Shown: positions 25,811-34,583, counted from the stretch's first letter. The stretch: 64,000 nucleotides of DNA from Halobacillus litoralis (GCF_020524025.1 NZ_JAIVKN010000004.1:310001-374000), one strand, 5' to 3'. Translations and numbers: made by a program. The notes: generated by a model not told the origin, from the sequence alone.

Positions 25811-26503
25811 ATGTTTGGTATTGAAGTGAACGATATTGAAATAGAAAAGCTCTTCAACACCGAAAACGCCTGGAACAACCTTCCCTTTCTATTGGAAGGA
25901 GTTCCTTATACTCTTCTCGTAGCTGTTATAAGTATGGGGATTGGACTTGTGCTCGGTTTTTTCCTTTCCTTAGCGAGAGGATCAGACCGCATCTGGCTTC
26001 GGTGGCCTGCCCGCTTCTATATTTCATTTATGCGCGGGACGCCGATCCTCGTTTATTTATTTGTTCTCTACTTCGGCTTACCTGTGGTAGGGATTCAGAT
26101 TTCTGCGATCTCAGCAGCTCTTATAGGTTTTGGTACAAACAGTGCAGCCTATATTGCAGAAATTAACAGGGCTTCTTTGAATAGTGTCCCTGGTGGGCAA
26201 TGGGAATCATCGCGTGCACTTGGGTTGACTTATTGGCAGACGGTTAGAAGAATCATCATGCCTCAGGCGACAAGAATCGCTATTCCGCCATTAGGAAATG
26301 TGTTTCTGGATCTGCTGAAAGCGACTTCTTTAGCCGCCATGATTTCGGTGCCGGAAATATTGAATAAAGCTCAAATTGCTGCCGGCCGTACGATTGACTC
26401 TATGACCATGTATATTCTAGCCGCTCTTATATACTGGCCGTTGACGATGATCTTTTCGGCTTTACAGGACTATTTAGAGAAACGATACAATCGTTATTTA
26501 TAA
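25811..26503 (+). CDS. Amino-acid ABC transporter permease
   Basis: 230 residues, HisM/GlnP type, about five helices. PFLLEGVPYTLLVAVISMGIG opens the domain and the ATPase-contact EAA loop reads ESSRALGLTYWQTVRRIIMPQ. The ATG at 25811 is chosen for AAGGAG eight bases upstream. No ATP-binding subunit follows: a terminator comes directly after, so the importer must borrow or recruit an ATPase encoded elsewhere. Confidence 0.9.
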   Translation: MFGIEVNDIEIEKLFNTENAWNNLPFLLEGVPYTLLVAVISMGIGLVLGFFLSLARGSDRIWLRWPARFYISFMRGTPILVYLFVLYFGLPVVGIQISAISAALIGFGTNSAAYIAEINRASLNSVPGGQWESSRALGLTYWQTVRRIIMPQATRIAIPPLGNVFLDLLKATSLAAMISVPEILNKAQIAAGRTIDSMTMYILAALIYWPLTMIFSALQDYLEKRYNRYL

Positions 26504-26509
26504 TATTCG

Positions 26510-26543
26510 AAAGCCAGAGAGGGATTCCCTCTCTGGCTTTTTG
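26510..26543 (+). terminator. Terminator of the amino-acid importer genes
   Basis: CCAGAGAGGG pairs with CCCTCTCTGG around ATT, followed by two T-runs. Confidence 0.85.
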
Positions 26544-26631
26544 ATTTTTTAATGAATTATCGCTTGCTTTCGTTAGTGATTAAGATACGAGATTAAAAAA
26601 CTGAGATGGCGTGAACACTGGAGGAAGAAAC

Positions 26632-26682
26632 ATGCACCCGTCAAAGCTCATTTTCCAGTACCGCTTCAAGAAAAAGGCTTGA
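26632..26682 (+). CDS. Possible 16-residue peptide upstream of znuC
   Basis: ATG at 26632 is preceded by GGAGGAAGAAAC and reads MHPSKLIFQYRFKKKA before TGA. The ribosome binding site is good but there is no recognisable promoter or conservation evidence. Listed as a candidate only. Confidence 0.25.
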   Translation: MHPSKLIFQYRFKKKA

Positions 26683-26723
26683 TTCTCAATAAACCCTCGT
26701 TTATGATAGAGTTTGCATTTAAA

Positions 26724-26738
26724 TCGTAATGGTTATGA
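26724..26738. promoter_or_regulatory. Upstream Zur-box-like site for znuC
   Basis: TCGTAAT-G-GTTATGA has a perfect left half of the Zur box (TCGTAATNATTACGA) and a weaker right half; about 45 bp upstream of the predicted -35 of znuC. Confidence 0.45.
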
Positions 26739-26769
26739 ATTATGCTTTTTAAGTAAGGAGTGCAGTTCT

Positions 26770-26818
26770 TTTACTTAGGGGAAGAGTTCGATTATACTTT
26801 AATTCGTAATCATTCTTA
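26770..26818 (+). promoter_or_regulatory. znuC promoter with Zur box at the transcription start
   Basis: TTTACT (26770-26775), a 17-nt spacer and TATACT (26793-26798) form a sigma-A promoter. TCGTAAT-C-ATTCTTA at 26804-26818, a Zur box with a good left half, overlaps the expected start site. Confidence 0.6.
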
Positions 26819-26836
26819 TTTTGAGAGGGATTGACC

Positions 26837-27616
26837 ATGAAAGATAATACGATTGTTACATTTGAAAATGTATCCTTTAAATATGAAAAAGAATGGGTCG
26901 TTAGAAATGTGGATCTTACTATTAAAGAAGGGCAGTTTCTAGGTCTTGTGGGACCAAACGGCTCAGGGAAATCCACCCTGATTAAACTGATGCTCGGTTT
27001 AGTGAAACCTGATCATGGGTCTGTCTATTTATTCGGTAAGCCTATAAAGCAGTATAAGGACTGGCAGGAAATTGGGTTCGTATCTCAAAAAGCCAATAGC
27101 TTTAACTCAGGATTCCCCGCTACTGTCATGGAAGTTGTAAAGACAGGGCTTGTTTCACGAGTCGGAGCATTCAAGTTTTTTACAAAAAAACATAAAGAAA
27201 AGGCAAGGCAGGCTCTAAAGTTCGTAGAGATGGAAGACTATGCTCACTCCAATATTGGAGAGCTTTCCGGTGGGCAGCAGCAGCGGGTATTTATTGCACG
27301 GGCATTAGTGAGTGACCCCGCCCTGCTGATTCTGGATGAACCAACGGTAGGTGTGGATGCCAGACACGTGACAGAGTTTTATGATTTACTTGCTCGTCTT
27401 AACAAGGAGCAGGGAATCACTCTGTTGATGGTTACTCATGATATAGGTACCATTACGGACCATGCGACTCATGTCGTATGTATGAATAAAACGGTTCATT
27501 TCCATGGGGCTTCAGAGGAATACAAGGAGTTCAATGAAGAGGACCTCAATAAATTGTATGGGCATTCTGTTCAACAGCTGACACATAACCATGACCATGA
27601 GGTGAGCCCTAAATGA
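26837..27616 (+). CDS. znuC: Zinc ABC transporter ATP-binding protein
   Basis: 259 residues of the ZnuC/AdcC family. GLVGPNGSGKSTLIKLM is Walker A, LSGGQQQRVFIARAL the ABC signature and LLILDEPTVGVD Walker B. A His-rich end (THNHDHE) is typical of metal-transport ATPases. Start is ATG 26837 with GAGAGGGA upstream. It overlaps znuB by four bases. Operon with znuB and zur; the Zur-type operators upstream support zinc as substrate. Confidence 0.93.
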   Translation: MKDNTIVTFENVSFKYEKEWVVRNVDLTIKEGQFLGLVGPNGSGKSTLIKLMLGLVKPDHGSVYLFGKPIKQYKDWQEIGFVSQKANSFNSGFPATVMEVVKTGLVSRVGAFKFFTKKHKEKARQALKFVEMEDYAHSNIGELSGGQQQRVFIARALVSDPALLILDEPTVGVDARHVTEFYDLLARLNKEQGITLLMVTHDIGTITDHATHVVCMNKTVHFHGASEEYKEFNEEDLNKLYGHSVQQLTHNHDHEVSPK

Positions 27617-28467
27617 TCGAGAGTTTCTTGCAATATGAGTTTTTACAAAATGCAGCAATTACAGGTATTTTAATCGGTATTGTTGCTCCTTTATTAGGCG
27701 TGTTCATTGTTGTGAGACGCTTGTCATTAATCGCTGATGCCTTATCCCATATTACTTTAACAGGGATCGCTGCAAGTCTTTTAATCGAAAAGAGGGTAAG
27801 CTCTGTTAATGAATGGAATCCAATCTATATGGGGATGGTTTTTTCAGTTGTCGGAGCAATCTTAATTGAACGTCTTCGTAAAGTTTATAAGCATTATGAA
27901 GAACTAGCTATACCAATCATCCTTTCTGGCGGAATAGGAGTGGGTGTCATATTAATTTCTCTTGCTGATGGCTTTAACACGGATCTATTCAGCTACTTAT
28001 TTGGAAGTGTTACAGCGGTAAGCAGAGATAGTATGTGGACGGTATTGATGATTACTACGATTGTTATTTTTATTGTCATCCTCTTTTATAAAGAACTATT
28101 CGTTTTATCTTTTGACGAAGAGCATGCGTCCGTTTCAGGTGTCAATGGACGCTGGGTTCATTTGTTGTTTATCGTAATGGTAGCGCTGGTTATTGCTTCA
28201 TCTATGCAGGTAGTAGGGATTCTTCTTGTTTCGGCTCTCATGACACTGCCGGTAGCATCAGCTATTCGGATAGCTAAGAGTTTTAAACAAACGATAGGTC
28301 TTTCCGTCGCTTTTGGTGAAACTTCCGTCCTTATCGGCTTATTTTCGTCCTATCATCTTAGTGTTCCTCCTGGAGGCACAATCGTAATTACAGCTGTTCT
28401 AATCTTGATTATGTCGATACTTTATAAAAAAGTACGTGCTCAACAATGGATAAAGGGTGAAGCATAA
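27613..28467 (+). CDS. znuB: Zinc ABC transporter permease
   Basis: 284 residues, about eight to nine helices, ABC-3 family. GIVAPLLGVFIVVRRLSLIADAL followed by SHITLTGIA is the characteristic N-terminal block, and LLVSALMTLPVASAIRIA the C-terminal one. Start ATG overlaps the znuC stop (ATGA) and its stop overlaps the zur start (TAATG), so the three genes are translationally coupled. Confidence 0.93.
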   Translation: MIESFLQYEFLQNAAITGILIGIVAPLLGVFIVVRRLSLIADALSHITLTGIAASLLIEKRVSSVNEWNPIYMGMVFSVVGAILIERLRKVYKHYEELAIPIILSGGIGVGVILISLADGFNTDLFSYLFGSVTAVSRDSMWTVLMITTIVIFIVILFYKELFVLSFDEEHASVSGVNGRWVHLLFIVMVALVIASSMQVVGILLVSALMTLPVASAIRIAKSFKQTIGLSVAFGETSVLIGLFSSYHLSVPPGGTIVITAVLILIMSILYKKVRAQQWIKGEA

Positions 28468-28877
28468 TGAATGTTGAAAAAGCTTTACAAAAACTAAAAG
28501 AAAAAGGGTATAAACGGACGAAGCAGAGAGAACGAATCTTAGATATCTTTGTGAAGCAGGATCAGTATATTGCAGCCAAGGAAATATTGAGAGAAATTCA
28601 AACCGATTTTCCGGGAGTCAGTTATGATACGATTTATCGTAATTTATATATGCTTACCGATGTAGATATTCTCGAAGCGACAGAGCTTGGAGGAGAAAAA
28701 CACTTTCGTCTCGGATGCGAAACTCATGGGCACCATCACCACTTTATTTGTACAGAATGTGGGAAAACCAAATCGATCGAGTTCTGTCCCATGGAGAACC
28801 TGAACGAGAGTTTAAGCGGGTACGATGTTGAGAACCATAAGTTTGAAATCTACGGTAAATGTCCGCAATGCAACTAA
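28467..28877 (+). CDS. zur: Zinc-responsive Fur family repressor Zur
   Basis: 136 residues. An N-terminal winged helix (YKRTKQRERILDIF, then GVSYDTIYRNLYML as recognition region) precedes the metal-binding dimerisation domain with GHHHHFICTECGK and CPQC, the Cys4 structural zinc site, plus histidines of the sensing site. Being third in the znuCB operon and surrounded by Zur-box-like sites indicates Zur rather than Fur or PerR. It would repress this operon and znuA when zinc is sufficient. Confidence 0.9.
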   Translation: MNVEKALQKLKEKGYKRTKQRERILDIFVKQDQYIAAKEILREIQTDFPGVSYDTIYRNLYMLTDVDILEATELGGEKHFRLGCETHGHHHHFICTECGKTKSIEFCPMENLNESLSGYDVENHKFEIYGKCPQCN

Positions 28878-28884
28878 GAGAGTA

Positions 28885-28915
28885 AGCCTGCGTTTTTCAT
28901 AACGCAGGCTATTCT
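28885..28915 (+). terminator. Terminator after zur
   Basis: AGCCTGCGTT (28885-28894) pairs with AACGCAGGCT (28901-28910); the following T-run is interrupted, so read-through into znuA is possible. Confidence 0.65.
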
Positions 28916-28930
28916 TATGGTTGGTTTAAA

Positions 28931-28974
28931 ATGTAATCGTTACTGTTTACAAAGTGTAATCATTACGATATAAT
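28931..28974 (+). promoter_or_regulatory. znuA promoter with two Zur boxes
   Basis: TTTACA (28946-28951), 17-nt spacer, TATAAT (28969-28974). GTGTAAT-C-ATTACGA (28954-28968), nearly a perfect Zur box, fills the spacer, and a second copy, ATGTAAT-C-GTTACTG (28931-28945), abuts the -35. Confidence 0.8.
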
Positions 28975-29000
28975 CTTTGGAGATAATAAGGAGGTCTACG

Positions 29001-30023
29001 ATGAAAAAAACAGCCATTATACTCTTATTCCTTTCTATCACTTTAGTACTGGCGTCATGCGGAGGTGAAGAACAATCCGGGGGCGCTGAAGGTAAAAAGA
29101 AGGATGGAAATGTTGACGTGTATACAACCGTTTATCCGCTGCAGTTTTTTGCGGAGGAAATCGGAGGTGATACAGTAAATGTACAATCGATCCTTCCTCC
29201 TGGGTCAGATGCTCATACGTACGAACCAACGACTAAAGAAATGGTGAAGATGGCAGGAGCAGATTTGTTTATCTATAATGGAGCAGGTTTAGAAGGATAT
29301 GCAGAGAAAATTTCGGACTCCATAGAGCCGGAAGGAGTAACGATTCTCGAAGCTGCATCAAACATTAATCTGGATGAACCTATTCACGATCACTTGCAGG
29401 CAGATAGCCATGCAAAGGAAGAGGATGGAACGGATAAAGATAATAAACACAATCACGAAGAAGACCAGACACCTGACCATGACGGTCATAATCATGGTGA
29501 CACAAATCCCCACGTTTGGCTGGATCCTATCCGTTCAGCTCAAATGGCAGAAAACATTAAAGACAAACTTGTCTTACTGAACCCTGAAAAGGAAGAGATG
29601 TACCAGCAAAATTATAACCAGTTAGAGAACAAACTGATGGAACTGGATCAAACCTTTCATGAACGTATAGAATCAAAAGCTAAAAGAAAGCTGATTGTCT
29701 CTCATGCTGCCTACGGTTATTGGGAAGAGGCGTATGGAATTGAACAAATAGCCGTAGCAGGTCTGAGCCCAACGAATGAACCTTCTCAGAAGGATTTAGA
29801 GGAGATTATTCATGTAGCGGAAGAGAACGATCTGAACTATGTTGTTTTTGAGCAGAATGTGACTACTAAGGTATCGAAAGTTATTCAAAAAGAAATTGGT
29901 GCAGAATCTCTGCAGTTCCATAACTTATCGGTATTATCACAAAAGGATATAAACAATGGAGAAGATTATTTTTCTCTCATGAATGAAAACCTGGATGCAT
30001 TATCAACAGCTTTATCAAACTAA
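29001..30023 (+). CDS. znuA: Zinc-binding lipoprotein of the ZnuABC/AdcABC importer
   Basis: 340 residues. A lipoprotein signal peptide ends LVLASCGG. TTVYPLQFFAEEIGG and PPGSDAHTYEPTTKEM (first zinc-ligand His) open the cluster A-1 metal-binding domain; a His/Asp-rich flexible loop of about 45 residues (ending DHDGHNHGDTNPHVWLDP) precedes the second His ligand, and SHAAYGYWEEAYG holds the third. The rich loop is typical of zinc rather than manganese receptors. The ATG at 29001 follows AAGGAGG. Own promoter with Zur boxes. Confidence 0.93.
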   Translation: MKKTAIILLFLSITLVLASCGGEEQSGGAEGKKKDGNVDVYTTVYPLQFFAEEIGGDTVNVQSILPPGSDAHTYEPTTKEMVKMAGADLFIYNGAGLEGYAEKISDSIEPEGVTILEAASNINLDEPIHDHLQADSHAKEEDGTDKDNKHNHEEDQTPDHDGHNHGDTNPHVWLDPIRSAQMAENIKDKLVLLNPEKEEMYQQNYNQLENKLMELDQTFHERIESKAKRKLIVSHAAYGYWEEAYGIEQIAVAGLSPTNEPSQKDLEEIIHVAEENDLNYVVFEQNVTTKVSKVIQKEIGAESLQFHNLSVLSQKDINNGEDYFSLMNENLDALSTALSN

Positions 30024-30056
30024 AAAAACCGCGGCTGATGCGCCGCGGTTTTTTTA
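30022..30056. terminator. Bidirectional terminator after znuA
   Basis: AAAAAAACCGCGG pairs with CCGCGGTTTTTTT, with T-runs on both sides; serves znuA and the convergent MFS gene. Confidence 0.9.
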
Positions 30057-30065
30057 GTCTTATGC

Positions 30066-31229
30066 CTAGGAGGGGAGTAGTTCTGGATCCTTTTTCCAAA
30101 GGGTAGCCGATAGAACAATAACAAGCAGGGTGACGATAATATAGAAAAAGGAGAGGTCCGGCCATACATCTAAAAAGAAGCCGGATAAAAAAGGTCCCAA
30201 TATACTTCCAATGCTGAAAGACATGCCGCATAGAATGTTGCCGGCAGGTAAGAGTTCCTTGGGCAGCAGGTCGGTCATAAACGAAATGCCCAGGGAAAAC
30301 AGGGAACCGACAAACAAACCTCCAACAGCGAAGGTTATAAACAGGGCGGTAAGAGAGTCTTCCAGTATAGCGGCAAGGATAAATGCGCCAATCCCTCCTG
30401 ATACAACGGTTATAATTACTTTTTTTCTGCCAATCCGATCACTTAAAGCACCCAGTGGAATTTGGGAAAATAAGCTGGCAGCAGCAAAGCAAGGAATAAT
30501 TAGAGAAAGAATGTTCACATCATGACCGATCCTCATCCCATACACTGGAAAGATCCCATGTAAAGTGGCTTCCAGAAATCCATAGGCAAGAGGAGGTAAA
30601 AAAGCCACCCAAGCTAATCGTACAGCTATTAAGAACCTTTTCATTGAACTCGCCCCGTGGGCTGTGGTATGTTCTTTTTCGGGCAATTCGTTCCTGACTC
30701 TTAGTAAAAATAACCAGACAAGCAGACTAAGTATGGAAGAGAGCAAAAAGGGAACATAAATGCCATAACGAAGGAGATTGGTCATAAGTGGACCTATTGT
30801 AAAACCTACACTGAAGAATAACCCATAATAAGCAATGTTCTTCCCTCGATTATGCTTGGCAGAAGTTGCTGTAATCCAAGTCTGCGTGCCGAAATGGAGA
30901 ATCTGATCTCCAATTCCGATGGTCACTCTTAAGATGAACCAGAACCAAAGCGCCTGCCAGAAAGGGAATAAAGCTAATGATAGGAAAACTAAAGCTCCTC
31001 CGGTCATAATGACGGGTTTATAGCCGAGTTTTTGCAGCGGCTTTTCCATAAATGGAGAAGAGAGCAGTATTCCTATATAAAGGCCGGTAGCATGGAGTCC
31101 ATTAATGGATGATGATATACCATTTTGTTCAAGGATAACGGCGAGTAAAGGGAGAAGCATCCCTTGCGAGAAACCTGAAATAGTAACAAGGCCGATTAAA
31201 ATCCAAAATCTTGATCTTGCTGCTCTCAT
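30066..31229 (-). CDS. MFS transporter
   Basis: 387 residues with 12 predicted helices. The loop between helices 8 and 9, SQIPLGALSDRIGRKKVI, is the standard MFS motif. The ATG at 31229 is preferred because GGAGG lies seven bases upstream; the upstream start at 31262 has no such site. No nearby gene indicates the substrate; drug or sugar efflux are possible. Confidence 0.85.
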   Translation of the reverse strand: MRAARSRFWILIGLVTISGFSQGMLLPLLAVILEQNGISSSINGLHATGLYIGILLSSPFMEKPLQKLGYKPVIMTGGALVFLSLALFPFWQALWFWFILRVTIGIGDQILHFGTQTWITATSAKHNRGKNIAYYGLFFSVGFTIGPLMTNLLRYGIYVPFLLSSILSLLVWLFLLRVRNELPEKEHTTAHGASSMKRFLIAVRLAWVAFLPPLAYGFLEATLHGIFPVYGMRIGHDVNILSLIIPCFAAASLFSQIPLGALSDRIGRKKVIITVVSGGIGAFILAAILEDSLTALFITFAVGGLFVGSLFSLGISFMTDLLPKELLPAGNILCGMSFSIGSILGPFLSGFFLDVWPDLSFFYIIVTLLVIVLSATLWKKDPELLPS

Positions 31230-31380
31230 AGAACGACCTCCTGTTTTTTTCGACTTTCTCATCGTATAAGAAAAGTACGAAGGAGGACAAGTCTTTCTAA
31301 AGATATTCAGGTTATTTCCTTTGTGAAAAGGGTTATTATATAAGTAAAGGGAAGAAGATCTCTGTGAAGGAGTGGATAGT

Positions 31381-31776
31381 ATGATGGACTTCTATTTAAA
31401 AGAGAATGGAGTACGTACATCTTTTGAGTATGGACAATTAAATATTTCAGGGGATGAAAACTTCGGTTTCCGCCCTTACCAGTTAATGGTTGCATCTATC
31501 GCAGGCTGTAGTGTGGGAGTATTCAGGAAAATCCTGGACAAGCAGCGTATAGAAATTGAAGATCTTAAAGTAACAGCTGAAATTAAAAGAAATGCGGAGG
31601 AAGCCAACCGCATAGAGGACATTCACCTCCATTATGTAGTAAAAGGATACCATTTAAATGAAGACAGGCTGCATAAAAACCTCGAGATTTCCCGTAAGAA
31701 CTGTTCAATGGTTCAATCTGTAAAAAACAGTATAAATGTGGAAGAAACTCTTGAGTGTATTCACCTCAGCCAGTAA
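31381..31776 (+). CDS. OsmC family protein
   Basis: 131 residues. FGFRPYQLMVASIAGCSVGVF holds the first catalytic cysteine and LEISRKNCSMVQSV the second, the two redox cysteines of OsmC/Ohr proteins that reduce organic hydroperoxides. Short members like this one are the general OsmC type rather than Ohr. AAGGAG precedes the ATG. Monocistronic with its own terminator. Confidence 0.88.
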   Translation: MMDFYLKENGVRTSFEYGQLNISGDENFGFRPYQLMVASIAGCSVGVFRKILDKQRIEIEDLKVTAEIKRNAEEANRIEDIHLHYVVKGYHLNEDRLHKNLEISRKNCSMVQSVKNSINVEETLECIHLSQ

Positions 31777-31780
31777 AATA

Positions 31781-31820
31781 AAAAGAGCATCACCAACTTT
31801 TAGGTGATTGCTCTTTTTTT
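31781..31820 (+). terminator. Terminator of the OsmC gene
   Basis: AAGAGCATCACC pairs imperfectly with GGTGATTGCTCTT and is followed by seven T residues. Confidence 0.8.
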
Positions 31821-31870
31821 GTGTTTAAAATGATGTGGTTCTAAAATATAGATGGGAAAGAGGGGTACCG

Positions 31871-32482
31871 ATGAAACCATTTGTAGTCAAATCTTTCTTT
31901 TATGCTGTAGGTTTAATGGTTATAGCTCTTGGCATTACGTTAACGATTGCTTCAGAATTGGGATCAGGTGCATGGGACGCATTAAACGTAGGACTGACAG
32001 AAAGTATTGGTCTGACTATCGGTACATGGGTAATGATTATTGGTGCTGTTCTTATTCTGGCTAACGCCTGGATAGCGAAGGATAAACCGGACCTTCTTGC
32101 TGTAATTACAATCTTATTGCTCGGCCGATTTATTGACTTCTGGACCCTGCAGGTCTTTGACAATGTCGCACTCTCAGCTTGGTGGATGCAATTTATTGTG
32201 TTGTTAGCAGGGATTTTCATTCTTGCTTTAGGGGTTTCTCTTTATATACAGCCCAAATTCTCACTCAATCCAGTCGATGGTTTAATGATTGCGTTGCAAA
32301 AACGCTTTGGTTACAGCATTACGAAAGCTAAAACCCTGACGGAAATATTTGCTCTTGTCCTTGCGCTTTCCCTGGACGGTCCGGTAGGTATTGGTACAAT
32401 TATGATTATCTTTTTGATCGGTCCTTCCATTCAGTTCTTTGATGGAAAGGCAAACACTGTTATGAATAAAATGATCTCTTAA
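31871..32482 (+). CDS. YczE/YyaS-type integral membrane protein
   Basis: 203 residues, five to six helices. ALGITLTIASELGSGAWDALN and LSLYIQPKFSLNPVDGLMIAL-type blocks (VSLYIQPKFSLNPVDGL here) are those of the YczE/YyaS membrane family. The ATG at 31871 follows AGAGGGG. In B. subtilis YczE supports the surfactin synthetase system, but the family is broad and the function here is unknown. Confidence 0.7.
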   Translation: MKPFVVKSFFYAVGLMVIALGITLTIASELGSGAWDALNVGLTESIGLTIGTWVMIIGAVLILANAWIAKDKPDLLAVITILLLGRFIDFWTLQVFDNVALSAWWMQFIVLLAGIFILALGVSLYIQPKFSLNPVDGLMIALQKRFGYSITKAKTLTEIFALVLALSLDGPVGIGTIMIIFLIGPSIQFFDGKANTVMNKMIS

Positions 32483-32543
32483 AATGGATGTATAGACGGG
32501 GCCGTTTTTCACAAAATATAAAAAAGTGAAAGGTGGTCCTTTT

Positions 32544-33335
32544 GTGAGAAAACAACAGCTGGCACTGATTATATTTATCGGGATTTTTCTACTTGGCGCT
32601 GGTTCTATTTCGGCGGAAAATAAGAAAACGGACCAAGAAAGTGCCATCCCGAATCATGTGTTAAATATATCGAAAGACAATACGTATCCAAATTCTACAG
32701 ATGATCAAGAACTTCTTGAGGCAGAGGAAATTACAAAAGAGTTAATGGAGAATACAGAAGTTCGTATTACGAATCCACAGCTAATTGAGATGTTGAATGA
32801 GACGTCTCTAAAACCTTCTCCACTGGCGATAGGCTATAGAGGGGAAATATTTCTAGGACGTTGGCCGCTGTCGTATGAATCCAAAGAAACTAATATTAAT
32901 TGGGAATATCAGGAGATCAATACGAATGAGCGCAGCAATCACGGAGGAGAAAAGCCTGAACAGATCAGCTATGTCCAAAAAGAAGAGAAAAGTATTAAGG
33001 GTGGTCTGACATCAAGAATCAGCCATAGTGATCAAATGATGAAACTGATTTTACTTGAAGCCCAAAAGAATACGAAGCTCCCTTTATCATTTAACACTGT
33101 AATCGGGAGGGGAACGAAGCAGAAAAATACGTACGGTATTCCTACAAACAAAGTGGGTATCCTTCATGCGTACGCCCCTGCTGTGAACGAAAAAGGCGAA
33201 GTATCTTTTGGTGATGTCTATATTCAATTGAAAGGGTCTAAAAAGACTTTATCGATTAAAAATGTGACAAGACAGGGGATCGGAGCATGGATTCCCATTC
33301 AGGATCATGTAAGCTTTTCATTTGAATTAAAATAA
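32544..33335 (+). CDS. yfkD: YfkD-like secreted protein
   Basis: 263 residues with an N-terminal signal peptide (QLALIIFIGIFLLGAGSISA). The mature part, including PNHVLNISKDNTYPN, SPLAIGYRGEIFLGRWPLSYE and GIGAWIPIQDHVSFSF, resembles the YfkD family of Bacillus, of unknown function. The GTG at 32544 is chosen as start, with AAAGGTGG upstream. Its 3' end overlaps the convergent MscS gene by 31 bp; in B. subtilis yfkD also neighbours the yfkC channel gene. Confidence 0.75.
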   Translation: MRKQQLALIIFIGIFLLGAGSISAENKKTDQESAIPNHVLNISKDNTYPNSTDDQELLEAEEITKELMENTEVRITNPQLIEMLNETSLKPSPLAIGYRGEIFLGRWPLSYESKETNINWEYQEINTNERSNHGGEKPEQISYVQKEEKSIKGGLTSRISHSDQMMKLILLEAQKNTKLPLSFNTVIGRGTKQKNTYGIPTNKVGILHAYAPAVNEKGEVSFGDVYIQLKGSKKTLSIKNVTRQGIGAWIPIQDHVSFSFELK

Positions 33336-34189
33336 GGAGTGTCTCCTTTTGAGTATGGGGCATCGACTTCTACGCGCTGTTCTGCCATTGAGATGTTATT
33401 GTCGTACATCTCTTCGGCCAGAATCATGCGCGTTTTTTTGGCTGCTGTCCAATAGACAAGATCTTCTACAAGTCCGGTAATCGTGTACTGGTATCCACGA
33501 TGTTCATCGTTCAGTGATGTCATCCCGTACAATTGGAACGACTCGACTGGCTTTCCGGTTAAGTCTTTTTTTAAATAACTCTCGAGTTCATGGTTTAGAC
33601 GTTGGCACGCTTTCTCCAGTACTATGTTCATATTGCGGGGACTTTCATGGAAACTGGTAGTGATTTTCTCTATAACACGCATATGCTCAAAGTTATAATT
33701 TTCAATTGTATTGATTTGACCATTGCTGATTGTCAGCAGCTTTCCGCTCCATTCGCGTAGTTTAAGAAACCTTAAACCTATGTCTTCCACGGTTCCATGA
33801 AAGGTATTATTTAACGTAATAAAGTCGCCTTTATGCAATTGTTTCTCGTATAAAAGAAACAGTCCGGCAAAGAAATCTCTAATTAAACTCTGGGCACCAA
33901 ATCCAACAATAATCCCTATTACTCCGGCACCTGCAATCAGATTACCGATAGAAATGAATTGATCCAGGATAATAAGGATGAATGTGATAACGGCTGCATA
34001 ACTAATAATCGAATTGAACATGGATTCTAATGTCTTTTCTTTTCTTTCTTCAATAAAGTCAGTTTTTCTGAAAAAAGCGTGAATGACTTTTCTTGATATG
34101 ACAACTGCTATAAAAAGGAATGTTCCAATAACTACAAGTTTAATGGGAACATGATTATCTAAGTATTGGGTAAAATCATTTAGTGTCAT
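33305..34189 (-). CDS. yfkC: Small-conductance mechanosensitive channel family protein (YfkC-like)
   Basis: 294 residues. Three N-terminal helices include LIAGAGVIGIIVGFGAQSLIRDFFAG, the pore-lining TM3 of MscS. HKGDFITLNNTFHGTVEDIGLRF is the beta domain and a mixed alpha/beta C-terminal domain follows. Such channels release solutes on hypo-osmotic shock, fitting a salt-tolerant organism. Neighbour yfkD converges with a 31-bp overlap. TTATAACCTCCT before the ATG contains an AGGAGG site on the minus strand. Confidence 0.85.
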   Translation of the reverse strand: MTLNDFTQYLDNHVPIKLVVIGTFLFIAVVISRKVIHAFFRKTDFIEERKEKTLESMFNSIISYAAVITFILIILDQFISIGNLIAGAGVIGIIVGFGAQSLIRDFFAGLFLLYEKQLHKGDFITLNNTFHGTVEDIGLRFLKLREWSGKLLTISNGQINTIENYNFEHMRVIEKITTSFHESPRNMNIVLEKACQRLNHELESYLKKDLTGKPVESFQLYGMTSLNDEHRGYQYTITGLVEDLVYWTAAKKTRMILAEEMYDNNISMAEQRVEVDAPYSKGDTPYFNSNEKLT

Positions 34190-34322
34190 ATTCTATAACC
34201 TCCTGTATGATGTAAGCAACATTATAACACGATGGGAGAAACCTTCTTGATTAGACAGGAATATTTGAATGTACTATGATGGTTTAGGAAAATCGTAAAT
34301 AAGCAAAGGAGTTTGATGAATC

Positions 34323-34472
34323 ATGTCACAACAGGAAAAGATTCAGGATTTAAAAACGCGTTTGGCGGATGTCATGGGGCGTATAGAACGTCTTGATCCT
34401 GAAGAAACATCTGTAGAAGATATTGATCGACTGATTTCGATGTTAGAAGAAATGGAAAAAAACATGGACTAA
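34323..34472 (+). CDS. Small SE1561-like helical protein
   Basis: 49 residues: MSQQEKIQDLKTRLADVMG onward, ending LISMLEEMEKNMD. It is one or two charged helices with a coiled-coil look, resembling the short SE1561 family of Firmicutes. AAAGGAG lies about 11 bases upstream of the ATG. It is too short to be found by length filters. Function unknown. Confidence 0.7.
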   Translation: MSQQEKIQDLKTRLADVMGRIERLDPEETSVEDIDRLISMLEEMEKNMD

Positions 34473-34583
34473 GCATTAATTTCTGAATTGACTCTCTTTT
34501 AAGGAGGGGGTTGATTTTTTTACATTCGTGCTTTATCATGATAAATCGCTAATGCATGAAATTATTTGAGAGGAGAATGACCT

